From CAG-791 sp000431495 (GTDB lineage Bacteria > Bacillota > Clostridia > Lachnospirales > Lachnospiraceae): a DNA stretch of 30,633 bases. The position numbers were made by a program, and so were the translations under genes. Positions 1 through 6,999 of the stretch are shown here, one piece after another. The notes beneath the pieces are model-generated. The model was not told the DNA's origin. It saw only the letters and a program-made list of their open reading frames with translations, and did no database searches. The stretch is from NCBI GenBank assembly GCA_052117605.1, contig JBQKIT010000024.1; one strand, given 5' to 3'. The stretch's first letter is position 1. Each line of letters begins with the position of its first letter.

Positions 1-123
1 GGGAGCCTTCCTTCGGGGCGGCTCCCGTACATCGGAGCACTGGCTCTGAATATCGGAACCAGTGGCTCTATTTCAACGGAACAGGCGGCTCCGCCGCCAC
101 GGAATAATCATCTGCCCCGTCAG
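1..123. other. Non-coding stretch with short inverted repeats
   Basis: No convincing gene is visible. Two inverted repeats stand out: a 7-bp arm pair at 1-7 and 20-26 (gggagcc/ggctccc), and a 6-bp pair at 38-43 and 59-64 (cactgg/ccagtg). Neither is followed by a clear T-tract on either strand within the window, so I do not call a terminator. The left edge cuts whatever lies upstream. Confidence 0.4.
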
Positions 124-347
124 GGATGAAATCAGTGGGGAAGAATCATCTCTGGAAGATATTTTTAATCCGCAAGGATGAAATCAGCGGGAGAAAATCA
201 TCTCTGGGAGAAGATTTTTATCCGCAGGGATGAAATCAGCGGGAGAAAATCATCTCTGGAAGAGAATTTTTATCCGCAGGGATGAAATCAGCGAGGAAGA
301 ATCATCTCTGGGAGAGGATTTTTATCCGCAGGGATGAAATATCTTCT
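124..347. repeat. 52-bp tandem repeat, four full copies plus a partial fifth
   Basis: The sequence starting ggatgaaatcag recurs at 124, 176, 228, 280 and 332, an exact period of 52 bp. Copies 2-4 are nearly identical; copy 1 has more substitutions and copy 5 breaks off after about 10-16 bases. Each copy has short complementary arms (gatga/tcatc) about 16 bases apart and ends in a T-rich segment (attttta) followed by tccgca. The period is not a multiple of three, so the array cannot encode a repeated peptide in one frame. There are no unique spacers between units, so it is not a CRISPR array. Bases 348-460, between the array and the kinase gene, hold nothing recognisable. Confidence 0.9.
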
Positions 348-460
348 GTAAAAGCCTAGGAAGCATTTTCAGGATGCTCGATCGTCAGAAATATCATCCA
401 CAAAGGCCCAAATTCCCAGATAGAGATTAGACTGCAGCCAGCCTTTTCTATCGTACTTGT

Positions 461-1375
461 TCACTGATCACAATGTTCAGGATTTCGTTCGATTTCCTCA
501 ATTTCCTCCAGCGTCGGTATCGACGGTGCGGCTCCCGGTCTCGTCACCGCAATTGCAGCCGCCTTCGTCGCCAGCTCAAGTGCTTCTTCCGGTGTTCTGC
601 CGGATAGAATTCCGCTCAGGAAGAACCCAGAAAAAGTATCTCCTGCTGCCGTCGTGTCCACCGCCTTCACCCGGACGGCATCCTGATGAAGCTTTGTGTC
701 CCCATGAAGATAGCACGAGCCATTCTTTCCCATCGTCAACACCACATGCGCGTTCGGGAAGGTCTTCCGAAGTCCCGAAACAAGTGCATCTTCATCATCA
801 GAAGCTTCACCGGTAAGCTGCGAGGCTTCAATTTCATTTACAAAGAAGTAATCGATGCACTCCAGTGGCCACGTCTTGATTTCCTCTGTCATCGGAGAAG
901 GATTCAGAACGATCTGCATGCCCCGTTCATGTGCCTTCTTAATCAGATGCGGAATGCTGCTGATCTCATTCTGAAGCACCAGATAATCCCCCGCTGAGAA
1001 GTTCGACAATACCTCATCACAGAATTCTTCCGTGATGCACTGATTTGCTCCCCCGAAAAGCAGAATGCAGTTGTCACCATCCTTCGAATTCTGAATCACC
1101 GTATGTCCGGAAGGAGTATCCTGCAGAACCTTGACAAGCGAGGTGTCCACACCGCTCTCATGCAGCACATCCAGAAGAAACTCCCCTCCGGCTCCGATGC
1201 AGCCGGCATGATACACCGGAAGTCCTGCCTTTGCCAGAGCCACAGACTGGTTCAGTCCCTTTCCGCCGCTGAATACACTTCTGGATATGGAATGCTGTGT
1301 TTCCCCCCTCTGCACGATATGGTCAACCTTGTAGACATAATCAATGTTTAAGGAACCAAAATTAAGAATCTTCAT
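461..1375 (-). CDS. PfkB-family (ribokinase-like) carbohydrate kinase
   Basis: A 304-residue cytosolic kinase of the ribokinase/PfkB family, which transfers phosphate from ATP to a sugar or related alcohol. The N-terminal sugar-binding signature GGKGLNQ is at residues 37-43, and the C-terminal ATP/anion-hole signature DTTAAGDTF is at 240-248, with the catalytic-base aspartate at about 245. Length is normal for the family. I chose the ATG at 1375 because a GGGGGA ribosome site lies just upstream and the family's usual start (MKILNFGSLN) begins there; a 20-residue extension to 1435 would overlap the esterase and has no family support. The substrate cannot be read from the sequence. A decayed close paralogue lies at 17115-17546. 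The gene follows the esterase with a 47-bp gap and may share its transcript. Confidence 0.9.
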   Translation of the reverse strand: MKILNFGSLNIDYVYKVDHIVQRGETQHSISRSVFSGGKGLNQSVALAKAGLPVYHAGCIGAGGEFLLDVLHESGVDTSLVKVLQDTPSGHTVIQNSKDGDNCILLFGGANQCITEEFCDEVLSNFSAGDYLVLQNEISSIPHLIKKAHERGMQIVLNPSPMTEEIKTWPLECIDYFFVNEIEASQLTGEASDDEDALVSGLRKTFPNAHVVLTMGKNGSCYLHGDTKLHQDAVRVKAVDTTAAGDTFSGFFLSGILSGRTPEEALELATKAAAIAVTRPGAAPSIPTLEEIEEIERNPEHCDQ

Positions 1376-1422
1376 AGCTATCCCCCATTTACCTGATACA
1401 TTTTTCTGTATTCCCCTTGCCT

Positions 1423-2355
1423 CTATAGTAGCCATTTCTCCGAAGGTCCGTCCACCGAAGAACGCTGCTCCGAAGATTGCTGCTCCGAAGATTGCTGCGC
1501 CGCATAATAATGCTCCTTCGCATATTCAAACGCTTCAAGAAACCTCTTTGCAGCCTCCCGGCTCATCGGCTCCTGCGGCCGCATCATGTCAAAGGCATGC
1601 ATATTCGTATGGTATACGTCCACTCTGGCAGGAATACCGGCATCCTGCAGCTTCTCCACGTAGCGCAGGGTTTCACAATAAAAGGGCTCTCCATTCCCGA
1701 CAAAGGTGTACGCAGGCGGGAGTCCTTCAAAAGACATCAGTCTGCCCGGTGCCGCACAGGGAGACAGATTCTTCCGATTCTGTCCCAGCAGATAGCATCG
1801 CCAGGCAAAATGGTTCTTCCAGGTGTTCCACACTCGCCCGTGGTTATCACGCGAGCTCTCGGTATCGCGATCATCCAGCATGGGATAGAGCGGCATCTGG
1901 AACGCAACGTTCACCTCGCCCGTGTCTCTGGCTCTGATGCAGACCGCCGCGCACAGACCGCCGCCTGCGCTCTCCCCTCCAACCATCAGCTGATCCGTCC
2001 GGATTCCAAGCTCTCCCGCATGCTCCTTCAGAAAAAGAAGCGCCTCATAACAATCGTCCAGTGCTGCCGGATAGGGCGCGAGTGGAGCGAGCCGGTATCC
2101 CGGCGACACAACCACTGCGCCGAACTTCTTCACCAGATCCACTGCCCGCGAGCTGTGCACCAGCTCTTTCATTCCGGAGATGTATCCGCCGCCATGAATC
2201 CAAAGGACTCCCACTGCCTCCGCCGAAGACTCCTTCATCAGATCGGACTCCGTCGCTTTCTTCGGTGACAGCACCAACGCAGGAATCTGCCGCCTGCCTG
2301 CAGGAATCCTGATTTTCCGGACACAGATGTCCCTGTCTGGTCTCATCAATCGCAT
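1423..2355 (-). CDS. Alpha/beta-hydrolase, HSL-family esterase (acetyl esterase/lipase type)
   Basis: A 310-residue cytosolic hydrolase of the hormone-sensitive-lipase family, expected to cleave short-chain carboxyl esters. The oxyanion-hole motif HGGG is at 54-57, the nucleophile elbow GESAG at 127-131 (Ser129), and the catalytic His is at about 253 in MHAFD. The acid residue is probably Glu223 in GNGEPF, where many relatives have Asp. There is no signal peptide. The start at 2355 has an AGGAGA ribosome site. Oddity: the last 25 or so residues are a low-complexity QQSSEQQSSEQRSS tail encoded by an imperfect 15-bp direct repeat (about 1467-1496), likely a recent slippage product outside the catalytic fold. 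The PfkB kinase lies 47 bp downstream on the same strand. Confidence 0.9.
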   Translation of the reverse strand: MRLMRPDRDICVRKIRIPAGRRQIPALVLSPKKATESDLMKESSAEAVGVLWIHGGGYISGMKELVHSSRAVDLVKKFGAVVVSPGYRLAPLAPYPAALDDCYEALLFLKEHAGELGIRTDQLMVGGESAGGGLCAAVCIRARDTGEVNVAFQMPLYPMLDDRDTESSRDNHGRVWNTWKNHFAWRCYLLGQNRKNLSPCAAPGRLMSFEGLPPAYTFVGNGEPFYCETLRYVEKLQDAGIPARVDVYHTNMHAFDMMRPQEPMSREAAKRFLEAFEYAKEHYYAAQQSSEQQSSEQRSSVDGPSEKWLL

Positions 2356-2430
2356 GTTGTTCTCCTGTCATTCCGATTTATACACAGGTCGGCTCACCGA
2401 CATTTCAGTGTATACTCGCAACATTCCGCT

Positions 2431-2459
2431 TTCTCATAACGTCCGAATTCCCTTATAAT
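2431..2459 (+). promoter_or_regulatory. Candidate sigma-A promoter for mazG
   Basis: A perfect -10 hexamer TATAAT is at 2454-2459. At a 17-bp spacing the -35 would be ttctca (2431-2436), a 4/6 match to TTGACA. It faces the MazG gene and would give a leader of about 90 nt. This is a consensus match only. Confidence 0.4.
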
Positions 2460-2514
2460 GAACAGGCAGCAAATCACCTGCCCATGAAAACGCTCACGGA
2501 AATCTCAGATTTTA

Positions 2515-2538
2515 AAAGTGACATCGATATATCACTTT
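2515..2538. promoter_or_regulatory. 24-bp palindrome in the mazG leader
   Basis: Seven-base arms aaagtga (2515-2521) and tcacttt (2532-2538) flank an AT-rich centre containing atcgat. It lies between the candidate promoter and the mazG ATG, so it could be an operator or an mRNA hairpin. Which of these it is cannot be decided from sequence. Confidence 0.3.
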
Positions 2539-2559
2539 CACCGAGGTATCAATATCGCC

Positions 2560-3048
2560 ATGAACAACAACGGAATTCAACAGCTCCTCAATGTCGTCAG
2601 AAAGCTCCGAAGTGAGGAAGGCTGCCCCTGGGACCGCGTCCAGACGCACGAAAGTCTGAAGCCCGAATGCATCGAAGAAGCCGCCGAAGTGATCGGCGGC
2701 ATCAACATTCTCTCTGCCACCGGAGATCCTGCCAATCTCAGGGAAGAGCTTGGCGATCTCCTGCTGCAGGTTGTTTTCCATGCACTGCTTGCTGAGGAGG
2801 AGGGACTTTTCACCTTTGATGAGGTGGCACAGGCCGCTGCTGATAAGATGATTCGCCGTCATCCCCATGTATTCGATCAGCCCGCTCTGGATCAGGACGG
2901 CAATCCCGTCACCGACTGGGAAGGCATCAAAAAGCTTGAAAAAGACGGCCGCGAATGGGAGGCCGATTATCTCCCCGATGCATTCCGGGAAGCCAGAGCC
3001 CTCATCGACAAGGCCTGCGACCGCAAGAAAATTCCAAGAGAAGGATAA
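2560..3048 (+). CDS. mazG: MazG-family nucleotide pyrophosphohydrolase
   Basis: A 162-residue single-domain MazG protein, which hydrolyses (d)NTPs to (d)NMP and pyrophosphate and is thought to clean the nucleotide pool or moderate (p)ppGpp signalling. The Mg-binding ExxE...ExxD pattern is visible as E40-A-A-E43 and E63-L-G-D66, within the typical RLR-x3-GCPWD...REELGDLLLQVVFHA layout. E. coli MazG is about 263 residues with two tandem domains; this is the one-domain form common in Gram-positives. I prefer the ATG at 2560 (N-terminus MNNNGIQQLL) over an in-frame GTG at 2518, because the GTG lies inside a palindrome and adds residues not typical of the family; the upstream gagg is rather far (13 nt). 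The gene is convergent with the radical SAM gene. Confidence 0.92.
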   Translation: MNNNGIQQLLNVVRKLRSEEGCPWDRVQTHESLKPECIEEAAEVIGGINILSATGDPANLREELGDLLLQVVFHALLAEEEGLFTFDEVAQAAADKMIRRHPHVFDQPALDQDGNPVTDWEGIKKLEKDGREWEADYLPDAFREARALIDKACDRKKIPREG

Positions 3049-3109
3049 AACAGTCTCTTTCCTGCACTTTGCTTCGCCATCCACCTGCGAATCCATCCGG
3101 CGAACCGTT

Positions 3110-4018
3110 CTAGGCCTCTTCAATTTTCCTTCGCAGCAGATTGATCACGCGTTTCTTGTCCGTCACCCATAAAGGCGAGATCAGAAGCTTCTGGGGACCG
3201 TCACCGGTCATCCGATGAATCACCGTGCCTTTCGGCAGAAGCTTCAGACATTCCACCACAAGATCGCAGTATTCCTCCGCAGACATCTGCGGAAACGGGT
3301 GCCGCCGGTACTCCTCTGCAAGGCTTGAACCCTCCAGAATATTCAACATCTGCAGCTTGATTCCATTCAGGGCTGGCTCCAGGTGTGCCAGATACCGGAT
3401 AGTATCCAGCATGTCCTCCCTGTTTTCTCCCGGAAGCCCCAGAATCACGTGAACGATCACGTTCAGATGCGCAGCCTTCAGTCTCCGGTAGCAATCAGCG
3501 AACACGCAGGTTTCATAACCCCTGTGAATTCTCTCTGCCGTCCTGTCATTCGCTGTCTGAAGTCCCAGCTCAACCCAGACCGGCTTGATCTGATTCAGCT
3601 CCGACAGCATCCGAATTTTGTCATCTTCCAGACAATCCGGCCTTGTTCCGACCGAAAGCGCCACAATATCCGGTCGTTCTATCGTCTTTCGGTACAACCG
3701 TGTAAGCCTGTCCGTGTCACCGTAGGTATTGGTGTAGGACTGAAAATACGCGATGTATTTCTCATCCGCCTCCGCAGCATTTGCCGGAAGCTTTCTTCGG
3801 ACAAGTGCCTTTGCCTTTTCGATCTCGACGCCGATCAAATTCTCGTCTGTAAACAGCTGTGCGAATTCCCCGGAGCCGCCCGCCGAGCAAAAGGTGCAGC
3901 CTCCGGTCCCGATTGTCCCGTCCCGATTCGGACACGTGCATCCGGAAGAAAGGGAGAGCTTATATACCTTCTGTCCGAACTCCCCCTTCAGATACTCCGA
4001 TAAAGTAAGAATTTCCAT
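3110..4018 (-). CDS. TIGR01212-type radical SAM protein (YhcC/YtqA family)
   Basis: A 302-residue radical S-adenosylmethionine enzyme. Its N-terminal block contains CPNRDGTIGTGGCTFC, giving cysteines at 29, 41 and 44, a wide-spaced cluster typical of the YhcC/YtqA group rather than the classic CxxxCxxC. Later blocks such as SVGTRPDCL, WVELGLQT and HVILGLPGE are characteristic of the same family. From memory, the B. subtilis member YtqA has been linked to a step in wobble-uridine modification of tRNA; I treat that role as possible, not shown. Start at 4018 with an upstream GGAG. It is the last gene of the minus-strand run from the deformylase variant, 54 bp after the C_GCAxxG_C_C gene. Confidence 0.9.
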   Translation of the reverse strand: MEILTLSEYLKGEFGQKVYKLSLSSGCTCPNRDGTIGTGGCTFCSAGGSGEFAQLFTDENLIGVEIEKAKALVRRKLPANAAEADEKYIAYFQSYTNTYGDTDRLTRLYRKTIERPDIVALSVGTRPDCLEDDKIRMLSELNQIKPVWVELGLQTANDRTAERIHRGYETCVFADCYRRLKAAHLNVIVHVILGLPGENREDMLDTIRYLAHLEPALNGIKLQMLNILEGSSLAEEYRRHPFPQMSAEEYCDLVVECLKLLPKGTVIHRMTGDGPQKLLISPLWVTDKKRVINLLRRKIEEA

Positions 4019-4072
4019 TCGTACACTCTTCTCCGGTCAGCGCCAGATTTCCACTTCTCAGATTCTCATTTC

Positions 4073-4480
4073 TCAGATTTCTATGCCGCGTTCCCGAAGC
4101 ATCTCTTCCACCGCTTCGACCGCCTCATAGACCATCCCGTCGCAATGCGGCTTCTTCTGCTCCTTGCTCGTTACCTCCGCTGCAAGCAGATCCCTGCACT
4201 GCGTCCTTCCGCCGTGCAGGCTGCTGATCTTCTGAATAAAGGCAACGGCATCCTTCGGCTCCCCGACACCGTAAAGTCCAAGTGCCATCAGCCCGCCGGT
4301 AATGGCTCCGCAGGTCATCCCTGCCCGCATTCCGCCGCCAAAGTTCTGCGCGATGTCAAAGGCCTGCTGTTTTGTCAGCCCCTTCTTCTCCGCAAACGGA
4401 ATAAAAACACCCTGCGCGCAGTTGTAGTGCACCGCAGGATCATCTCTCAACTCATGACTTCTTAATAACAATTCGTCCAT
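4073..4480 (-). CDS. C_GCAxxG_C_C family putative redox protein
   Basis: A 135-residue small soluble protein of the C_GCAxxG_C_C family, named for a conserved cysteine array thought to be redox-active or metal-binding. The cysteines are at residues 21 (YNCAQ), 57 (MTCGAITGG, the GCAxxG position), 95 and 113, all four family positions. The function of the family is not established. The ATG at 4480 has an AAAGGAAA ribosome site 5 bases upstream; a longer reading to 4543 would run into the fluoride-channel gene and is rejected. It lies 13 bp after the fluoride-channel gene and 54 bp before the radical SAM gene, in an apparently redox-themed operon with the flavodoxin. Confidence 0.88.
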   Translation of the reverse strand: MDELLLRSHELRDDPAVHYNCAQGVFIPFAEKKGLTKQQAFDIAQNFGGGMRAGMTCGAITGGLMALGLYGVGEPKDAVAFIQKISSLHGGRTQCRDLLAAEVTSKEQKKPHCDGMVYEAVEAVEEMLRERGIEI

Positions 4481-4493
4481 AGTTTTCCTTTCT

Positions 4494-4853
4494 TTATCCA
4501 ACCAATTTCTCTGCCGCATACACCGCCAGAACACCGCATACAAGGCTCAGCAGCACATACCAGAGTGCGGTGCCCGTTCCCTTTCCGACGAGTCCCTCTG
4601 TCTCGAGGGCAAACGAGGAAAAGGTCGTAAACCCGCCGCAAATTCCAACCTTCAGGAACAGCACCGTTCTCGGATTCAAAGCATTTCTCGCTGCCAGCGC
4701 CGCGACAACGCCAATCAGAAAAGAGCCTGCTACATTGATCAGAAATGTCTTCACCGGAAATCCGCTCTCCGGATTCATCGGAAGAAGCGTAATCAGATAC
4801 CGGCAAACCGCGCCGAGCGCTCCGCCAAGCGCCACCGTAAATACATTACTCAT
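4494..4853 (-). CDS. crcB: Fluoride ion channel FluC (CrcB)
   Basis: A 119-residue, four-helix membrane protein of the CrcB/FluC family, which exports fluoride passively as a dual-topology dimer. Family landmarks are the N-terminal GGxLGAxxRY block (10-19), the pore asparagine region LINVAGSF (38-45, Asn40) and the GGFTTFSSF motif (73-81) that lines the ion path. Length is normal. A CAGGAG ribosome site precedes the ATG at 4853. Many Bacillota carry two adjacent crcB genes forming a heterodimer; only one is here, so it probably works as a homodimer. No fluoride riboswitch is visible: only 30 bp separate it from the flavodoxin gene upstream, so it appears to be expressed as part of the operon. 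Confidence 0.95.
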   Translation of the reverse strand: MSNVFTVALGGALGAVCRYLITLLPMNPESGFPVKTFLINVAGSFLIGVVAALAARNALNPRTVLFLKVGICGGFTTFSSFALETEGLVGKGTGTALWYVLLSLVCGVLAVYAAEKLVG

Positions 4854-4883
4854 TGATAAACTCCTGCATAAAAACAGACCTCT

Positions 4884-5354
4884 TCATGCCTTCCACGGAA
4901 GGTTTCGGTAAAACTGAACCGCCTCCCCGATCTCTTTTGCATCCGGATGCCCCTTCTTCAGGCCTCCCACCAGTTTAAACGGTCCGAAGGTATCATAGCC
5001 GCTGCAGCCATAAGTCCCGAGAATTCTCGCCTTCTTCTCCTTCGCCGCCTCCGAAATCTCCCGGGCAAAACGATCATTCCTCCCGGTTCCCGCCGTGTAC
5101 AGGAAGAAAACATCCTTTCCCTCCGGCAGTTGATCTCTCAGGTAAGCAAGCAGCTGTTTTGCGAAGCTGCTGTAATAGATCCCCGATGCAAAGCCGATCC
5201 GGTCATATCCCTCAAGATCAGCAGGTCCATCCTTCATAACATCATTCATAACATCGATCAGGACAACCTCTGGATCCGACTTGCGAATGGCATCCAGAAG
5301 CTTTTTCGTATTGCCATGATGCTGCGAATAATAACAAATCGCCGTTGTTTTCAC
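4884..5354 (-). CDS. Flavodoxin-family protein
   Basis: A 156-residue flavodoxin-fold protein expected to bind FMN and shuttle electrons in the cytosol. The phosphate-binding loop is YSQHHGNTKKL (about residues 8-18, variant of [ST]xTGNT), followed by the FASGIYYSSFAKQL and FFLYTAGTGRND blocks that wrap the flavin. I chose the GTG at 5354 because GGGGAGG lies exactly 8 bases upstream; the ATG at 5387 adds 11 atypical residues. Next to FluC (30 bp downstream) and the ATPase gene (47 bp upstream). It resembles the menaquinone-oxidase/flavodoxin-like group rather than a classic electron-carrier flavodoxin, but the partner cannot be inferred. Confidence 0.85.
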   Translation of the reverse strand: MKTTAICYYSQHHGNTKKLLDAIRKSDPEVVLIDVMNDVMKDGPADLEGYDRIGFASGIYYSSFAKQLLAYLRDQLPEGKDVFFLYTAGTGRNDRFAREISEAAKEKKARILGTYGCSGYDTFGPFKLVGGLKKGHPDAKEIGEAVQFYRNLPWKA

Positions 5355-5401
5355 TCCCTGGTCCTCCCCGGCTTCATTTCGCCGCACTCCCCGATGCTCG
5401 A

Positions 5402-6115
5402 CTAATCCAGCAAACCGCGCAGAAGCCTCTCACGGTGATTGATGAACATCTCCGTCACCTGATAGCTGTCCGTATCCTCATAACTGCACGTGTGGATCCT
5501 CCCGTCATCGAAGCAAAATATCTCCGCCTCCGGAATCCCCAGCAGAATCGGCGAATGAGTCGCAATGATAAACTGAGCACCCTCACAGGCACACTGATAA
5601 ATCTCCATGAGCAGCGTCAACTGCCTCTGCGGTGACAGCGCTGCCTCCGGCTCATCCATCAGGTACAGACCGCTCGACCGGATATTCTTCTGCATCAGCT
5701 TCAGAAAGCTCTCCCCATGCGAGCGATTGTGATACTCCTCAGAAGGATGGTCATCATCCGCATATTCCTCTTCCTGCGTCGCGACATTGTAGAAGCTCTC
5801 CGCGCGGAGAAAATATCCCCACTTCTCTTTCCGGTACCCCTTCGCAATCCGAATGGCATCGCACAATTCCGAATGCGTATCACGGGTTGAAAACGAGTAG
5901 TTCCTGCTCCCGCCCTCCGGATTAAATCCGTGAGCCACTGCAATTGCTTCAAGAAGCGTGGATTTCCCGGTTCCGTTCTCCCCGACAAAAAGCGTGACCG
6001 GCTTCGAAAAACGGATCTCGTTCACATCCCGCAGCGCCTCGATCTCTCTGAGATAGCTGCCCCTGCTGATTTTGTTCCACTCAAATAAAACACCCTTGAT
6101 ATACAGATCGTTCAC
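5402..6115 (-). CDS. AAA/ABC-type ATPase (SMC/RecF-like, OLD-related)
   Basis: A 237-residue soluble ATPase with one complete nucleotide-binding domain: Walker A GENGTGKS at 45-52, a signature-like HGES at about 131-134, Walker B LYLMDEPEAALSP at about 150-162, and an H-loop ATHSP with His at about 187. There is no membrane partner and no transporter context, so it groups with the chromosome/DNA-associated SMC/RecF-like ATPases that are widespread as single genes in Bacillota. The exact role is unknown. I chose the GTG at 6115 because TGAGGTG sits 7 bases upstream and the start falls just past the deformylase stop (8-bp gap); an in-frame ATG at 6154 would overlap that gene. It lies between the deformylase and flavodoxin genes. 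Confidence 0.85.
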   Translation of the reverse strand: MNDLYIKGVLFEWNKISRGSYLREIEALRDVNEIRFSKPVTLFVGENGTGKSTLLEAIAVAHGFNPEGGSRNYSFSTRDTHSELCDAIRIAKGYRKEKWGYFLRAESFYNVATQEEEYADDDHPSEEYHNRSHGESFLKLMQKNIRSSGLYLMDEPEAALSPQRQLTLLMEIYQCACEGAQFIIATHSPILLGIPEAEIFCFDDGRIHTCSYEDTDSYQVTEMFINHRERLLRGLLD

Positions 6116-6123
6116 CTGACACC

Positions 6124-6534
6124 TCAGATCAGAATCCCCTCCAGATGATCGCACTCATGCTGAATAATCTGCGCTGTCCAGCCGGAAAATTTCTGCCGTC
6201 TCCTTTGAAACTGCATATCCTGATATTCCACTTCAATCTCTTGATATCTTCCGGTCCTGCGCACGCCTGTCAGCGAAAGGCACCCCTCCTCCGTTTCGAA
6301 CGGTCCAGATCTTTTAACGATGACCGGATTGAACATCGCCACATTCACAATTCCCATGTTGACCGCAATAATTGCCTTCTTCTCTCCGATCATGTTGGCT
6401 GCAAGACCAACACATCTCTCTTCATTTGCCTTCAGCGTATCCAGCAGATTGACCGCAATCTGCCGGTCCGCCTCTGTTGCCGGTTCTGCCTTCTGGGACA
6501 GAAATATTACGTCCCGTATGATGTTACAAACCAT
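6124..6534 (-). CDS. Peptide-deformylase-like protein, short variant
   Basis: A 136-residue protein with the peptide deformylase layout: motif 1 GLAANMIG (43-50), motif 2 EGCLS (83-87, metal ligand Cys85) and motif 3 HECDHLEG (126-133, metal ligands His126 and His130, catalytic Glu127). It should remove the formyl group from N-terminal methionine, or act on a related substrate. The position normally held by the conserved Gln of motif 1 (GxGLAAxQ) is Met48, and the protein ends immediately after motif 3, without the usual C-terminal extension. Short deformylases like this occur beside canonical ones in Gram-positives. Start at 6534 has a GGAG site. It heads the minus-strand run to 3110; 55 bp separate it from the immunity-like gene. 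Confidence 0.85.
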   Translation of the reverse strand: MVCNIIRDVIFLSQKAEPATEADRQIAVNLLDTLKANEERCVGLAANMIGEKKAIIAVNMGIVNVAMFNPVIVKRSGPFETEEGCLSLTGVRRTGRYQEIEVEYQDMQFQRRRQKFSGWTAQIIQHECDHLEGILI

Positions 6535-6589
6535 GGTGGTCTCCTATGATCAAGTTTCATCATCCATAGATTTATACTTAACGATATAA

Positions 6590-6994
6590 TCACTCGATTC
6601 CAATATCCGTTTTCGCTATCTGCGCATAAGTAAGAATGCTGACGACTTCATATAGCAAATCTTTTCCATCTGAAGTTGTAAACAAATTAGCACAAGATGT
6701 GACCACGGGACTTATTTTCCCCTCCCAAGGAGCTTTTTTCTTTCTGTCCTTTAGGTTATAAACTGCTTTTTCTGGAGAAATTTTAGCAAATTCATCTCTA
6801 ATCAAATTAAACTGCCGTGCAGTTTCATATCCGTCTATATGAGAGCACTCCCCACATTCCATAAACGCTAATGCCTTTGATATTTTGCGTTTGCCAAAAC
6901 CAAATGAATCAACCGCAGTTGAATAGATACATGTCCAAATGTCACTTTCACCAATATCAACAATTCTTTTTCCATCTTGTGCAATTATTCTCAT
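6590..6994 (-). CDS. Putative immunity protein for the adjacent lipoprotein toxin
   Basis: A 134-residue acidic-to-neutral soluble protein with no signal peptide or membrane segment; I do not firmly recognise the family. The segment SDIWTCIYSTAVDSFGFGK and the C-terminal DGKDLLYEVVSILTYAQ vaguely recall the Imm70 type of polymorphic-toxin immunity protein, but this is a weak impression. The case for immunity is context: it is small, cytosolic and directly downstream of a gene with a nuclease-like C-terminal domain. The ATG at 6994 has a near-perfect ribosome site (GAGGTGATT, 5-7 bases upstream) that overlaps the toxin stop codon, so translation is likely coupled. An alternative GTG at 7003 overlaps the toxin stop directly. 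Local composition is AT-rich. Confidence 0.6.
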   Translation of the reverse strand: MRIIAQDGKRIVDIGESDIWTCIYSTAVDSFGFGKRKISKALAFMECGECSHIDGYETARQFNLIRDEFAKISPEKAVYNLKDRKKKAPWEGKISPVVTSCANLFTTSDGKDLLYEVVSILTYAQIAKTDIGIE

Positions 6995-6999
6995 TTTAA

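Noticed and set aside
124..347. 52-bp repeats as a CRISPR array
   Set aside because: The units are directly abutting, with no unique spacers, and no cas genes are nearby.
1376..1435. Twenty-residue N-terminal extension of the PfkB kinase
   Set aside because: It overlaps the esterase gene and has no ribosome site; the internal ATG at 1375 has GGGGGA and matches the family start.
4854..4883. Fluoride riboswitch before the FluC gene
   Set aside because: Only 30 bp separate FluC from the flavodoxin stop, too short for the aptamer, and no matching fold is seen.
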